Shown here in pieces: positions 1 through 6,696 of a stretch of DNA of 37,463 nucleotides. The DNA comes from Deltaproteobacteria bacterium (GTDB lineage: Bacteria; Desulfobacterota; Desulfobacteria; Desulfobacterales; C00003060), in the NCBI GenBank assembly GCA_019307135.1, contig JAFDKF010000041.1, positions 1 to 37,463 on the forward strand. Reading direction: 5' to 3'. Positions within the stretch are counted from its first letter, which is position 1, and each line of letters begins with the position of its first letter. A program made the translations under genes and the position numbers. The notes beneath the pieces were generated by a model. The model saw only the letters and a list, made by a program, of their open reading frames with translations. It had not been told where the DNA came from and ran no database searches.

Positions 1-328
1 AAAATACCCATATTTCAGCCCCATTGTTGCACTTGATCGAAAATTAACCCCCTCCAGACAATCATATACTTGATAAAGCCAAAAATTCTTGATATCATTT
101 ATTAACAATAACAATGATTATAGCGAAAAAACGCGCGATATTAGGTAACCAAATTGCGCTCGAAAGTCACATATCTATGCAAATCACAAACTGTTATGGC
201 TTGCTAAAACCGAATATTGAAGTCGGAAAATATGGAACTTCTTCTTCATTTTGTCTATATATCCGATATGTGAGAAAAAAGTCTTCATATCCCCAATATT
301 GAGGCGTTTTGTGGAAAAAGTAAGGAAC
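1..328. other. AT-rich stretch with no supported gene
   Basis: I see no convincing gene here. The short open frames lack a ribosome binding site, and one of them runs through the repeat copy at 329-408. The sequence is AT-rich compared with the rest of the window. The first 60 bases could be the edge of a mobile element, but no terminal repeat or transposase confirms that. Confidence 0.5.
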
Positions 329-408
329 AACCGGGACGTCCTTAAATAAGTCAATAACTCTATAACTCTTGTATTTTATTACCACTTTTTTAGCCTTTTT
401 GAAACTCA
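329..408. repeat. Dispersed ~80-bp repeat, left copy flanking higBA
   Basis: This segment matches 1266-1344 in the same orientation with only scattered differences. It starts with AACCGGGACGTCC, which contains the palindrome GGACGTCC, and ends in GAAACTCA (GAAGCTCA in the other copy). The two copies bracket the higBA toxin-antitoxin pair. The element resembles non-autonomous repeats or target sites of REP-associated transposases, but no transposase is present. Confidence 0.75.
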
Positions 409-497
409 CCACGTACCTCTACGCCAGCTTTTTCGTTCTCGATCATTTCCTCGTCGGAGAGAGAGAATTCATCGAGAGACTCCGCACGGCATTCCAT
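390..497 (-). CDS. Possible 35-residue acidic ORF downstream of higA
   Basis: A short frame begins 26 bases after the end of higA on the same strand and encodes an acidic peptide (MECRAESLDEFSLSDEE...). It ends within the dispersed repeat at 329-408, so it may be a gene whose 3' part was replaced when the repeat inserted. No ribosome binding site or known family is recognisable. It could equally be non-coding. Confidence 0.2.
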   Translation of the reverse strand: MECRAESLDEFSLSDEEMIENEKAGVEVRGEFQKG

Positions 498-523
498 TGA
501 ATAGCGTCTCACCTCAGGCACTT

Positions 524-838
524 TCAAACTGATACGGATGTGGCCACTGGCTCAATCGCTTCCAATTTGTAAGCGTTTTCTCCTCGCATAGCGTGCCACA
601 CATCCCAAGCTATTTGACCGTTCAGCCACAGTTCTGGTGACGTTCCAAACAGCCTTGATAAGCGCAAGGCAATATCGGTGCTAATGCCTTTCCTGCCGTT
701 TACGATTTCACTGATGTGTTTGCGGGACACACCGATTCTTCGGGCAATTTCCGTTTGCGTCATACCATACGGCTTCATAAATTCTTCCAGCAATATTTCT
801 CCCGGATGAATAGGCGCCCGGTTGGTCGGCATTCTCAT
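524..838 (-). CDS. higA: HigA-family antitoxin, XRE helix-turn-helix
   Basis: This 104-residue protein is the antitoxin of a type II toxin-antitoxin pair. In this family it binds and neutralises the HigB toxin and represses its own operon. The N-terminus has the HigA/VapI signature HPGEILLEEFMKPYGMTQTE. A helix-turn-helix follows at about residues 25-60 (IARRIGVSRKHISEIVNGRKG), and the C-terminal part contains SPELWLNGQ, also typical of HigA. It lies 12 bases downstream of the toxin gene on the same strand, matching the usual higB-higA order. It probably binds the inverted repeat at the promoter at 1155-1182. Length and motifs are normal, so the assignment is firm; the exact subfamily is not determined. 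Confidence 0.93.
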   Translation of the reverse strand: MRMPTNRAPIHPGEILLEEFMKPYGMTQTEIARRIGVSRKHISEIVNGRKGISTDIALRLSRLFGTSPELWLNGQIAWDVWHAMRGENAYKLEAIEPVATSVSV

Positions 839-850
839 AAGATGATCCTT

Positions 851-1144
851 TCAATGATAGTCTACGATTTCAACTCGTTTTGGTCCTTTTTCAGACCAGA
901 TGAAACAAATGCGGTAACGGTCGTTAATCCTGATGGAATGCTGCCCTCGACGGTCACCGCGCAAGACCTCCAGGTGGTTACCAGGCGGCATCCTTAAATC
1001 TTCGAGATTTACCGCGTTCTCCAGAAAATAGAATTTGCGTAACGCCATTCGCCTCAATTCAACGGGCAAAGCTTTTCTCGCCTGCCTTGAACTGATCCCA
1101 TTGTAAACGTCTTCTGTTCCCCTATCGTAGAAATCAATTATCAC
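851..1144 (-). CDS. higB: HigB/RelE-family toxin
   Basis: This 97-residue protein is a RelE-superfamily toxin, a family that cleaves mRNA on the ribosome. Family features visible are the start MIIDFYDRGTEDVYNG, the central LPVELRRMALRKFYFLENA, and the C-terminal HSIRINDRYRICFIWSEKG, which carries the basic and aromatic residues used in RNA cleavage. The GTG start at 1144 is chosen because the N-terminus aligns with the family from the first residue. The predicted -10 box is only about ten bases upstream, so the mRNA would be leaderless or nearly so. Toxin-first order and the 12-base gap to higA indicate one operon. Confidence 0.92.
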   Translation of the reverse strand: MIIDFYDRGTEDVYNGISSRQARKALPVELRRMALRKFYFLENAVNLEDLRMPPGNHLEVLRGDRRGQHSIRINDRYRICFIWSEKGPKRVEIVDYH

Positions 1145-1154
1145 AATATTATCA

Positions 1155-1182
1155 ATTGTAACCTATTAAGTTACATTGTCAA
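1155..1182 (-). promoter_or_regulatory. Predicted higBA promoter with overlapping operator
   Basis: On the minus strand a perfect -35 TTGACA (1177-1182) lies 16 bases from a -10 TACAAT (1155-1160). The inverted repeat TGTAAC-N7-GTTACA (1157-1162 and 1170-1175) sits between and over these boxes. That placement suits autorepression by the HigBA complex. The predicted transcript starts only a few bases before the higB GTG codon. Confidence 0.7.
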
Positions 1183-1194
1183 GCAGAATGTGAA

Positions 1195-1277
1195 AGGTGG
1201 AGAACCGGGACGTCCAGGTGGAGAACCGGGACGTCCAGGTGGAGAACCGGGACGTCCAGGTGGAGAACCGGGACGTC
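1195..1277. repeat. 21-bp tandem repeat, four copies
   Basis: Four near-identical head-to-tail 21-base units each contain GAGAACCGGGACGTCC with the palindrome GGACGTCC. The last unit leads straight into the right copy of the ~80-bp dispersed repeat, so the array looks like amplification of that element's terminal segment. The left copy of the repeat has only one degenerate unit. Confidence 0.9.
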
Positions 1278-1344
1278 GTTAAATAAGTAAACAACTCTAT
1301 AACTGTTGTATTTTATTGCCACTTTTTTAGCCTTTTGAAGCTCA
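1266..1344. repeat. Dispersed ~80-bp repeat, right copy flanking higBA
   Basis: This is the direct-repeat partner of 329-408. It shares the blocks TTAAATAAGT, AACTCTATAACT and TTGTATTTTATT and the terminal CTCA. Both copies lie in the same orientation on either side of higBA, so recombination between them would delete the module. Confidence 0.75.
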
Positions 1345-1504
1345 GGGCCTTTGTTGACAAACTTGACTTATCAATGGCAGGTCATGGCTGATTGCTGATA
1401 GCAAAGCGCTTCGCGGCCCAAGGCGTGAGGCGAAAGGCCTAAGGCGTTTGAGTTGTGGCTAACTGCCCCAGCAAATAACATAGCAAATACGTCGGTATCT
1501 TCGC

Positions 1505-1643
1505 CTAGGAGGCTGTCCGAGAATACGTTTTCATGTCATTTCGACCGAAGGGAGAAATCTAAAACATACGTATTTTCAATACAATAAGATTTCTCGCTAC
1601 GCTCGAAATGACAACTTTGGTGATTTCTCGGACAGTCTCCTAG
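1505..1643. mobile_element. MITE-like palindromic element, 139 bp
   Basis: The ends form a 19-base inverted repeat with one mismatch (CTAGGAGGCTGTCCGAGAA at 1505-1523 and its complement at 1625-1643). A second nested inverted repeat lies inside: GTCATTTCGACCGAAGGGAG at 1535 and a GCTCGAAATGAC arm ending near 1612. No protein is encoded. The inner palindrome recurs inside the element at 31712-31854 with different ends. Confidence 0.75.
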
Positions 1644-2309
1644 TCGAGGCCTGCGTCAAGTTCAGCCACAGTGGCACCCTGCTTTCGGGACACGATGGTC
1701 CGCAAAATCCGCCATTGCTTGGCTAACTGATCACCCCGCATCCTGGCCCCTTACCACCGGTGGTGGGCGAAGGATTAAGTTGGCCTGTTTTTTAATGATT
1801 TAAGGTGATTTTTTATCAGGAACAAGCACCAAAGTAATGCCCAAAGCCTGGACTCAACCTGCATTGTCCCTAATGCTGCATAAACAACACGGCAAGAGTT
1901 TGAGCAAAAAAAGTAATAAGGGGCTTCATGGGTTCCGGAGCCTTCCCGACAAACCCAGCTGTTGTGTAGTCTGACGACGATACAATATTCGCCGCGTTGT
2001 TTACCCTTCAGGAAAGCCAATGATACCGCATCTTCTGCGTTGCCAGGGGTTCGCAGTAGCTCACTACGGCTTCAACCTTGGACGCCTTGAATCTGCGGCA
2101 TCCTCGACTTTTGCAACATCAGGGTTATGACACGACAACTGTGACAGATACGGTGATACCGATTTTGGATTTTGGATTTTGGATTGCGGATTAATGAAGG
2201 GATCTGATGGGGTAGGGCAGGGGACTTTGTGGGGCTTACTGGGGCGCATTTCACGGGGCGGGCGGATCGTCAGATTACAAAGTCTGGCAATGAAACTGAA
2301 CATTTTTCC
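1644..2309. other. Intergenic stretch without a recognisable gene
   Basis: About 670 bases hold no credible coding sequence on either strand; the open frames lack ribosome binding sites and family features. The part around 2010-2135 loosely resembles, in inverted orientation, the palindromic elements at 29680-29820 and 30205-30396 (a pattern like CAAGGCG...AGCCGTAG...GCTACT), so it is probably a decayed copy. A short 7-base repeat (GGATTTT units) lies at 2161-2185. Confidence 0.45.
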
Positions 2310-2339
2310 TTGACCTTTCAAAAAGTTATGTTCTATGAA
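2310..2339 (+). promoter_or_regulatory. Possible promoter for the HU / H1-like operon
   Basis: A TTGACC box (2310-2315) lies 18 bases before TATGAA (2334-2339). This would start transcription about 50 bases ahead of the HU-family gene. The -10 match is only moderate. Confidence 0.4.
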
Positions 2340-2394
2340 CCGGCAAGCTTCGATAAATGCCTTTTATTCACCCACACCAAAGGAGGAAGGCGTC

Positions 2395-2703
2395 ATGACA
2401 AAGGCAGAACTCGCAGATGCCCTCAGGGAAGAGACCGGCCTCTCAAAAACGAGGGCCAGGGAGGTCGTTCAGCTCTTTTTCGATGAAATGTCCAGCGCCC
2501 TGGCAAACGGCGACGGGGTCGAAATCAGGGGATTCTGTAGCATCCATGTGAAGAATTATGAGGGGTATTCAGGGCGAAATCCCAAGACTGGAGACCCTGT
2601 CCACGTACCACCCAAGAAACTACCCTTCTTCAAGTGCGGCAAGGAGCTAAAGGACAGGGTGGATTATCCGCAAACCCAAACCAGTAATAAAATCGCTTCG
2701 TGA
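2395..2703 (+). CDS. HU/IHF-family DNA-binding protein
   Basis: This 102-residue protein belongs to the HU/IHF family of dimeric DNA-bending proteins that organise the nucleoid. The N-terminal helices (MTKAELADALREETGLSKTR) are followed by VVQLFFDEMSSALANGDGVEIRGF. The beta-arm carries GRNPKTGDPVHVPPKKLPFF, where GRNPxTG is the family signature around the DNA-intercalating proline. The ATG at 2395 follows AAAGGAGGAAGG at ideal spacing; a longer frame upstream has no such site. The C-terminus runs about ten residues past the usual HU end. It lies 35 bases before the H1-like gene on the same strand and is probably cotranscribed with it. I cannot tell HU from IHF subtypes. Confidence 0.93.
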   Translation: MTKAELADALREETGLSKTRAREVVQLFFDEMSSALANGDGVEIRGFCSIHVKNYEGYSGRNPKTGDPVHVPPKKLPFFKCGKELKDRVDYPQTQTSNKIAS

Positions 2704-2738
2704 TTTTATATACAATCCAGTTAAGGAGGAAAGCGACG

Positions 2739-3233
2739 ATGAAACAATTGAAGAAAGATTTCCAGACAGTGACCAAGGAATTCAAGGCGCTTACAAAGAA
2801 GGCGAGTGAGCTGACGGACAAACTGAAGAAGACAGCGGCAGGCCGACTCGAAAAGGCTCAAACTGCTATCAAACTCAAATCCCCGGCACAACACGCAGCC
2901 GAGGCCCTGAAGGTACTCACAAAACAGACGGAAAAACTGATCAAGGCAGTTGAAAAGTTTGAGAAGGACAAGGCGGCCAAGAAAGCGAAGGCCAAGGCTA
3001 AGCCCGCCAAAAAGGCTGCTGCGAAAAAAGCCCCTGCCAAAAAGAAAGCTGCTGCGCAGACTGCCACTGAGCAGGTTGTGAACCTTATCAAGAGGTCCAG
3101 GAAAGGCATTGATGTTCCCACGCTGATCAAAAAAACCGGGTTTGAGGACAAGAAGATCAGGAATATCGTCTTCAAAGCGTCTAAGGCGGGCGAAATCAAG
3201 CGAGCTGGCAGGGGGATTTACGTAGCGGCATAA
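2739..3233 (+). CDS. Histone-H1-like basic protein with winged-helix end
   Basis: This 164-residue protein has three visible parts. Residues 1-85 are a predicted coiled coil (QTVTKEFKALTKKASELTDK and onward). Residues 86-115 are a lysine/alanine/proline tail (KAKAKPAKKAAAKKAPAKKK) like histone H1 tails. Residues 116-164 look like a small winged-helix domain (VVNLIKRSRKGIDVPTLIKK ... GEIKRAGRGIYVAA). Similar H1-like proteins in other bacteria bind and compact DNA; that role here is inferred. The start at 2739 follows AAGGAGG at good spacing. Its position directly behind an HU-family gene suggests a two-protein chromatin operon. No close family name can be given. Confidence 0.8.
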   Translation: MKQLKKDFQTVTKEFKALTKKASELTDKLKKTAAGRLEKAQTAIKLKSPAQHAAEALKVLTKQTEKLIKAVEKFEKDKAAKKAKAKAKPAKKAAAKKAPAKKKAAAQTATEQVVNLIKRSRKGIDVPTLIKKTGFEDKKIRNIVFKASKAGEIKRAGRGIYVAA

Positions 3234-3449
3234 CCTTAGTTCCCTCTCCCCCACAGTTTCAGTGACACCGGTATTTCCGGATCACCGTGCAGGCTGCCCC
3301 AAGAATCCTGCTCTCGTTATTGTCGTATTTGAAGACCATTATCTCATCCGCAAGCCGATCTTTTAGGAAGGGGTCAAGGGGAGCTATACAAAACAAGTTG
3401 AATCATTCTTTCGGTGCCCTCCAAGGGCCTTGGAGATAGTCCGCAGTGG

Positions 3450-3470
3450 AAAAAAGGGGAACGCCCCTTT
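3450..3470 (-). terminator. Intrinsic terminator after mpl
   Basis: On the minus strand AAAGGGG-CGTT-CCCCTTT forms a 7-base-pair stem with a 4-base loop. It is followed by a run of T. It sits 24 bases beyond the mpl stop codon. Confidence 0.8.
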
Positions 3471-3494
3471 CGTATCAATTGAACTTTTCCAAAT

Positions 3495-4916
3495 TCATAG
3501 TCTTTTCAATAACTTTTCGTGAATGTTGTCAAACCCGCCGTTGGACATAATAAGGATCACATCATCAGGCTTTGCAACCGTAACGAGATAGGCGATAATG
3601 GCCTCGGTATCGGGAAAGTACCGGGCCTCTTTTCCCCGGTCTTTGAGATCCCGGGTCAACTCCTCTGATGAAAACCGCTCCTCAGCCGGTATCTTCTCCA
3701 GCATGGGTGGCTTTCGGATGCAGACCAGGTCCGCATCGTTGAAGGACTCAGGATATACCTTTTGAAACACCTTGCGCCTGCTCGAATTGGTTCGTGGTTC
3801 AAAGACGGCAATAATCCTGGTGTTTGCGTAAAAAGCGCGAATCGCGGCAATGGTCTCCCTCACCTCAGTGGGATGATGGGCAAAATCATCCATAACCGTG
3901 ATGCCTCGCTTGATTCCCCGCACCTCCTGGCGACGTTTGATTCCCTCGAAGGTTTCAAGCGCTCTGGAGATGACATCTCTGGGTATCCGTAGATCATCGG
4001 CTACTGCAATAACAGCAATCGCATTTAGGGCATTATGGAGACCAATGAGAGGTGTCTTGAGGGTGCCAAAGGGCTCCCCGCGTCTTGTGACTTCAAGATG
4101 AGTCCAGGGCGGATCAAAGTGCACATTTTCAAGTCGCCAGGGTGATCTTTCCCCAGAGCCGTACGTTGCGATCCAGCAAGGGGCCTGGGCTACGAGCTCT
4201 CGTACGGTTGGGGCACCGTCGCATGCAACCAGAAGGGCCTCTTCAGGCATGGCCCTGACAAAATCGACAAATGCTTGTTTGACATGGTCCAAATCCCGGT
4301 AGATGTCTGCATGGTCAAACTCCACACCGGTCAGGATCGCCCGGGATGGCGTGTAGTGAAGGAATTTGGGTCCCTTGTCAAAGAAGGCCGTGTCGTATTC
4401 GTCTCCTTCTACGACAAAGTAAGGCCCGGTACCGATGTTATAGTTGCGATCAAAATTCTTCAGGATGCCTCCCACCATAAAACCAGGGTCAAGGCCTGCC
4501 ATGGATAGAACCCAGGCGAGGAGCGCTGAAATCGTGGTCTTGCCATGGGTGCCCACGACCGTCAGGGCTGCCTTTTGATGAATAAAGAATCGATTCAAGG
4601 CCTGGGGAAGGGAGCAAAAAGGGAGGTCCATTTCAAACATGCGGACAACCTCCGGATTGTCCTTTGACACAGCGTTACCGACCACTACAAGATCCGGCCC
4701 ATGAGAAAGGTTCTCCGGCCGAAATCCTTCAGCGATCCGGATGCCGCGTTCGGAAAGGAATGTGCTCATGGGGGGATAGACATGATGATCCGAGCCGGTC
4801 ACCTCAAATCCGGCTTCTTTGAGCATGCCGGCCAGGGCTCCCATCCCTGTACCGCAAACGGCGATGAGATGAATGCTTTTGACCTTTTCGGGAATTCGAT
4901 TCTGTTTAAGTCTCAA
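3495..4916 (-). CDS. mpl: UDP-N-acetylmuramate:L-alanyl-gamma-D-glutamyl-meso-diaminopimelate ligase
   Basis: This 473-residue Mur-ligase-family enzyme joins recycled tripeptide from the old wall to UDP-MurNAc, feeding it back into peptidoglycan synthesis in the cytoplasm. The N-terminal Rossmann segment reads IHLIAVCGTGMGALAGMLKE (about residues 15-34). The ATP loop is GTHGKTT (122-128), and VEGDEYDTAFFDKGPKF and EFDHADIYRDLDHVKQAF are typical of Mpl rather than MurC. The C-terminal ligand domain includes DDFAHHPTEVRETI. Length fits the family. The start is a TTG at 4916, preceded by AAGGTGG. It follows the membrane-protein gene at 4946-5449 by 29 bases, and a terminator closes the unit at 3450-3470. 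Confidence 0.95.
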   Translation of the reverse strand: MRLKQNRIPEKVKSIHLIAVCGTGMGALAGMLKEAGFEVTGSDHHVYPPMSTFLSERGIRIAEGFRPENLSHGPDLVVVGNAVSKDNPEVVRMFEMDLPFCSLPQALNRFFIHQKAALTVVGTHGKTTISALLAWVLSMAGLDPGFMVGGILKNFDRNYNIGTGPYFVVEGDEYDTAFFDKGPKFLHYTPSRAILTGVEFDHADIYRDLDHVKQAFVDFVRAMPEEALLVACDGAPTVRELVAQAPCWIATYGSGERSPWRLENVHFDPPWTHLEVTRRGEPFGTLKTPLIGLHNALNAIAVIAVADDLRIPRDVISRALETFEGIKRRQEVRGIKRGITVMDDFAHHPTEVRETIAAIRAFYANTRIIAVFEPRTNSSRRKVFQKVYPESFNDADLVCIRKPPMLEKIPAEERFSSEELTRDLKDRGKEARYFPDTEAIIAYLVTVAKPDDVILIMSNGGFDNIHEKLLKRL

Positions 4917-4945
4917 GGTAAGCCCACCTTGCAGAAGCCACTCAG

Positions 4946-5449
4946 TCAGGTCATGATCCCAAACTTAGGGAAGGCATAGATATTGAGAATGGCCCACACC
5001 ACCGCGATGATCATGATCAAGGGAATCTGTTTTGCCCTTACACCAGAGGTCAAAACCGTATCGGTTTTTCCCTCAACTGAAGGTTTCCCGATGAGAGCGA
5101 CCAAATATGCTCCAATGACTACCAGCGGCATCAGCCCGAAGGCAAGGGGATGCCATTGCCACACTTGTGTCCTTAAGATGTTGACAGTCATCCAGATCAC
5201 GGACAGGCCGGCGTATACCTCAAGAGCGAGCCATATCTTTCCTGTCCCAAATCGCTGTCGCTTGCGGGCATGGTACAGGACAGCACCGTAAAACACCAAC
5301 GCACCCACCGATGCCGTGATGACCCTGGGCCGAACATGACCAGAGATGGCCATGCCAAGGCCGTAGACCATCGCTGCATAAGATCCCACAAAACGGGGCT
5401 TGAGTGTCAAAAACCTGACTGGTTTCATTTTGGAGTGTTTTTTCATCAT
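4946..5449 (-). CDS. Small multi-pass membrane protein, unknown function
   Basis: I do not recognise this 167-residue protein. It has about four or five hydrophobic segments: near residues 20-37, 42-58, 72-90, 100-118 and 141-160. The N-terminus is basic (MMKKHSKMKPVRF), and a soluble loop around 118-140 separates the last two segments. It is the first gene of a probable operon with mpl, so a link to wall recycling is possible but only by position. The first ATG lies very close to the predicted promoter; residue 8 (ATG at 5428) is an alternative start. No catalytic motif is visible. Confidence 0.7.
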   Translation of the reverse strand: MMKKHSKMKPVRFLTLKPRFVGSYAAMVYGLGMAISGHVRPRVITASVGALVFYGAVLYHARKRQRFGTGKIWLALEVYAGLSVIWMTVNILRTQVWQWHPLAFGLMPLVVIGAYLVALIGKPSVEGKTDTVLTSGVRAKQIPLIMIIAVVWAILNIYAFPKFGIMT

Positions 5450-5460
5450 ATAACGTTTGT

Positions 5461-5490
5461 ATGATAATTGGACATTTGTTGCGTTGACAA
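5461..5490 (-). promoter_or_regulatory. Predicted promoter for the membrane protein-mpl operon
   Basis: On the minus strand TTGTCA (5485-5490) and TATCAT (5461-5466) are 18 bases apart, each one mismatch from the sigma-70 consensus. Transcription would begin only a few bases before the first ATG at 5449. Confidence 0.5.
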
Positions 5491-5539
5491 TTATAAGATA
5501 TAGCAGTTGTTTACCTACTCAACTATTTGACGCCTGGGT

Positions 5540-5750
5540 TGAGCGGTTCAACGTTCACGGTTCCCGGTTGAAGAGCTCTAATTGGCTGTTAACAAAAGGA
5601 TGACGCGTCAAGTAGTAAGGTTCAGCGGTTCAGCGGTTCAACGTTCAGAGGTTAAAACCGTGAACCGTGAACTGTAAAGTGATAGATGTCAACATATTAC
5701 AACCTTTGAACCTTGAACTCTTGAACCTTGAACCCTGAACCTGGAACCGA
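5540..5750. repeat. GGTTCA-type short tandem repeats in both orientations
   Basis: The gap before the CheR-like gene holds runs of GGTTCA-rich units (5540-5570 and 5620-5650) followed by the complementary TTGAACC units (5700-5745). Transcripts could fold into an imperfect long hairpin. The same vocabulary occurs at 14163-14278. The rest of 5450-5778 shows nothing beyond the mpl-operon promoter. Confidence 0.75.
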
Positions 5751-5778
5751 TCACTTTAGGTGACGGTGTCTTTACTTT

Positions 5779-6696
5779 ATGCGTGATCAACAGTTTCGTC
5801 AACTCCTGAATTACTTTGGCCTCTCCTGGGATGGTTACCGCAAGGTCAGAAAGGGGGTCAGAAAGCGTATTTGCCGGCATATGAAAGAGTTGGGCTGCCG
5901 AACCATGCAGGCGTATTTTTCGGCGCTGGATCAAGACAGGGATGCGAGGCGACATTGTGAACGCCTAATGACAGTTTCCATCAGTCGTTTTTTTCGTGAC
6001 CGTGGTCTCTGGCAGACCCTTGAAAATGAGATATTGCCCACGCTCATCAAAGAGAACAGAAGGAGAGTGAAGGTCTGGTCAGCCGGTTGCGCCTGTGGAG
6101 AAGAGGTGTATAGTTTGAAGATCTTGTGGCGTACTTTAAGCAGGCGTTTTCAGGGCCTGCCCGAACTTAAAATATGGGCTACTGACATGAATCCTGTCTA
6201 TCTCAACAAAGCCCGGGCCGGCATCTATCCCAGGAGTAGCCTGAAAGAAGTACCGGAGGCATTTCGAGCCCTCTATTTTAGGCCTGGGGCAAAAGGACAG
6301 ACTTACGCAGTCGCTGAGGGCTTGAAAAAGGGAATCGAGTGGCGGGTGCACAATCTGTTGTTCGATCCTCCTGGGACGGGGTTTCAACTGGTCTTTTTGA
6401 GAAACAGTCTCTTGACCTACTATGAGGATGACCTTAAAGGGCCTGCTTTTCGGAAGGTGGTGGACAGCTTGCATCAAGGCGGGTTTCTGGTCATCGGCAC
6501 GCATGAGAAATTGCCATCTGGGGTGCGAGGGCTTTTGCCTCTTCCTCACACTCCATACATTTTTCGTAACAGTTCACCGCAGAGTTCGCAGACCCGCCTG
6601 CCAGCGCCACGCTCGCCGGGTAGCTACAATGCCTCCACAGATGGCAATGGCGGGCAGGGAACGCAGAGAAAATATGAAGCGGTTCAAGCCTCGTAA
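5779..6696 (+). CDS. CheR-like SAM-dependent protein methyltransferase
   Basis: This 305-residue protein resembles CheR, which methylates glutamates on chemoreceptors using S-adenosylmethionine. The N-terminal helical domain ends in TVSISRFFRD (about 65-74). The SAM site is VWSAGCACGEEVYSL (99-113), close to the classical WSAGCSTGEEPYSL. Further CheR motifs are ATDMNPVYLNKARAGIY, FLRNSLLTYY and GGFLVIGTHEKLP. The usual NVL(I)YF segment is changed to NSLLTYY. Roughly the last 40 residues are low-complexity and translate sequence rich in CGCAGAG-type repeats, so the stop may have drifted downstream. No other chemotaxis gene is adjacent, so it may serve a non-standard receptor. It overlaps the converging malic enzyme gene by 13 bases. 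There is no strong ribosome site. Confidence 0.88.
   Translation: MRDQQFRQLLNYFGLSWDGYRKVRKGVRKRICRHMKELGCRTMQAYFSALDQDRDARRHCERLMTVSISRFFRDRGLWQTLENEILPTLIKENRRRVKVWSAGCACGEEVYSLKILWRTLSRRFQGLPELKIWATDMNPVYLNKARAGIYPRSSLKEVPEAFRALYFRPGAKGQTYAVAEGLKKGIEWRVHNLLFDPPGTGFQLVFLRNSLLTYYEDDLKGPAFRKVVDSLHQGGFLVIGTHEKLPSGVRGLLPLPHTPYIFRNSSPQSSQTRLPAPRSPGSYNASTDGNGGQGTQRKYEAVQAS

Noticed and set aside
194..412. 72-codon open frame on the minus strand
   Set aside because: It runs through the dispersed ~80-bp repeat, has no ribosome site and shows no family features.
1775..2020. 81-codon minus-strand frame near the 1505 element, considered as a transposase fragment
   Set aside because: The composition is unlike a protein, no DDE, HTH or Y1 motif is present, and neighbouring sequence looks like palindromic repeat decay.
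2721..3254. Long minus-strand frame opposite the H1-like gene
   Set aside because: It is a mirror of the lysine/alanine-rich coding strand; the plus-strand gene has an ideal ribosome site and domain structure.
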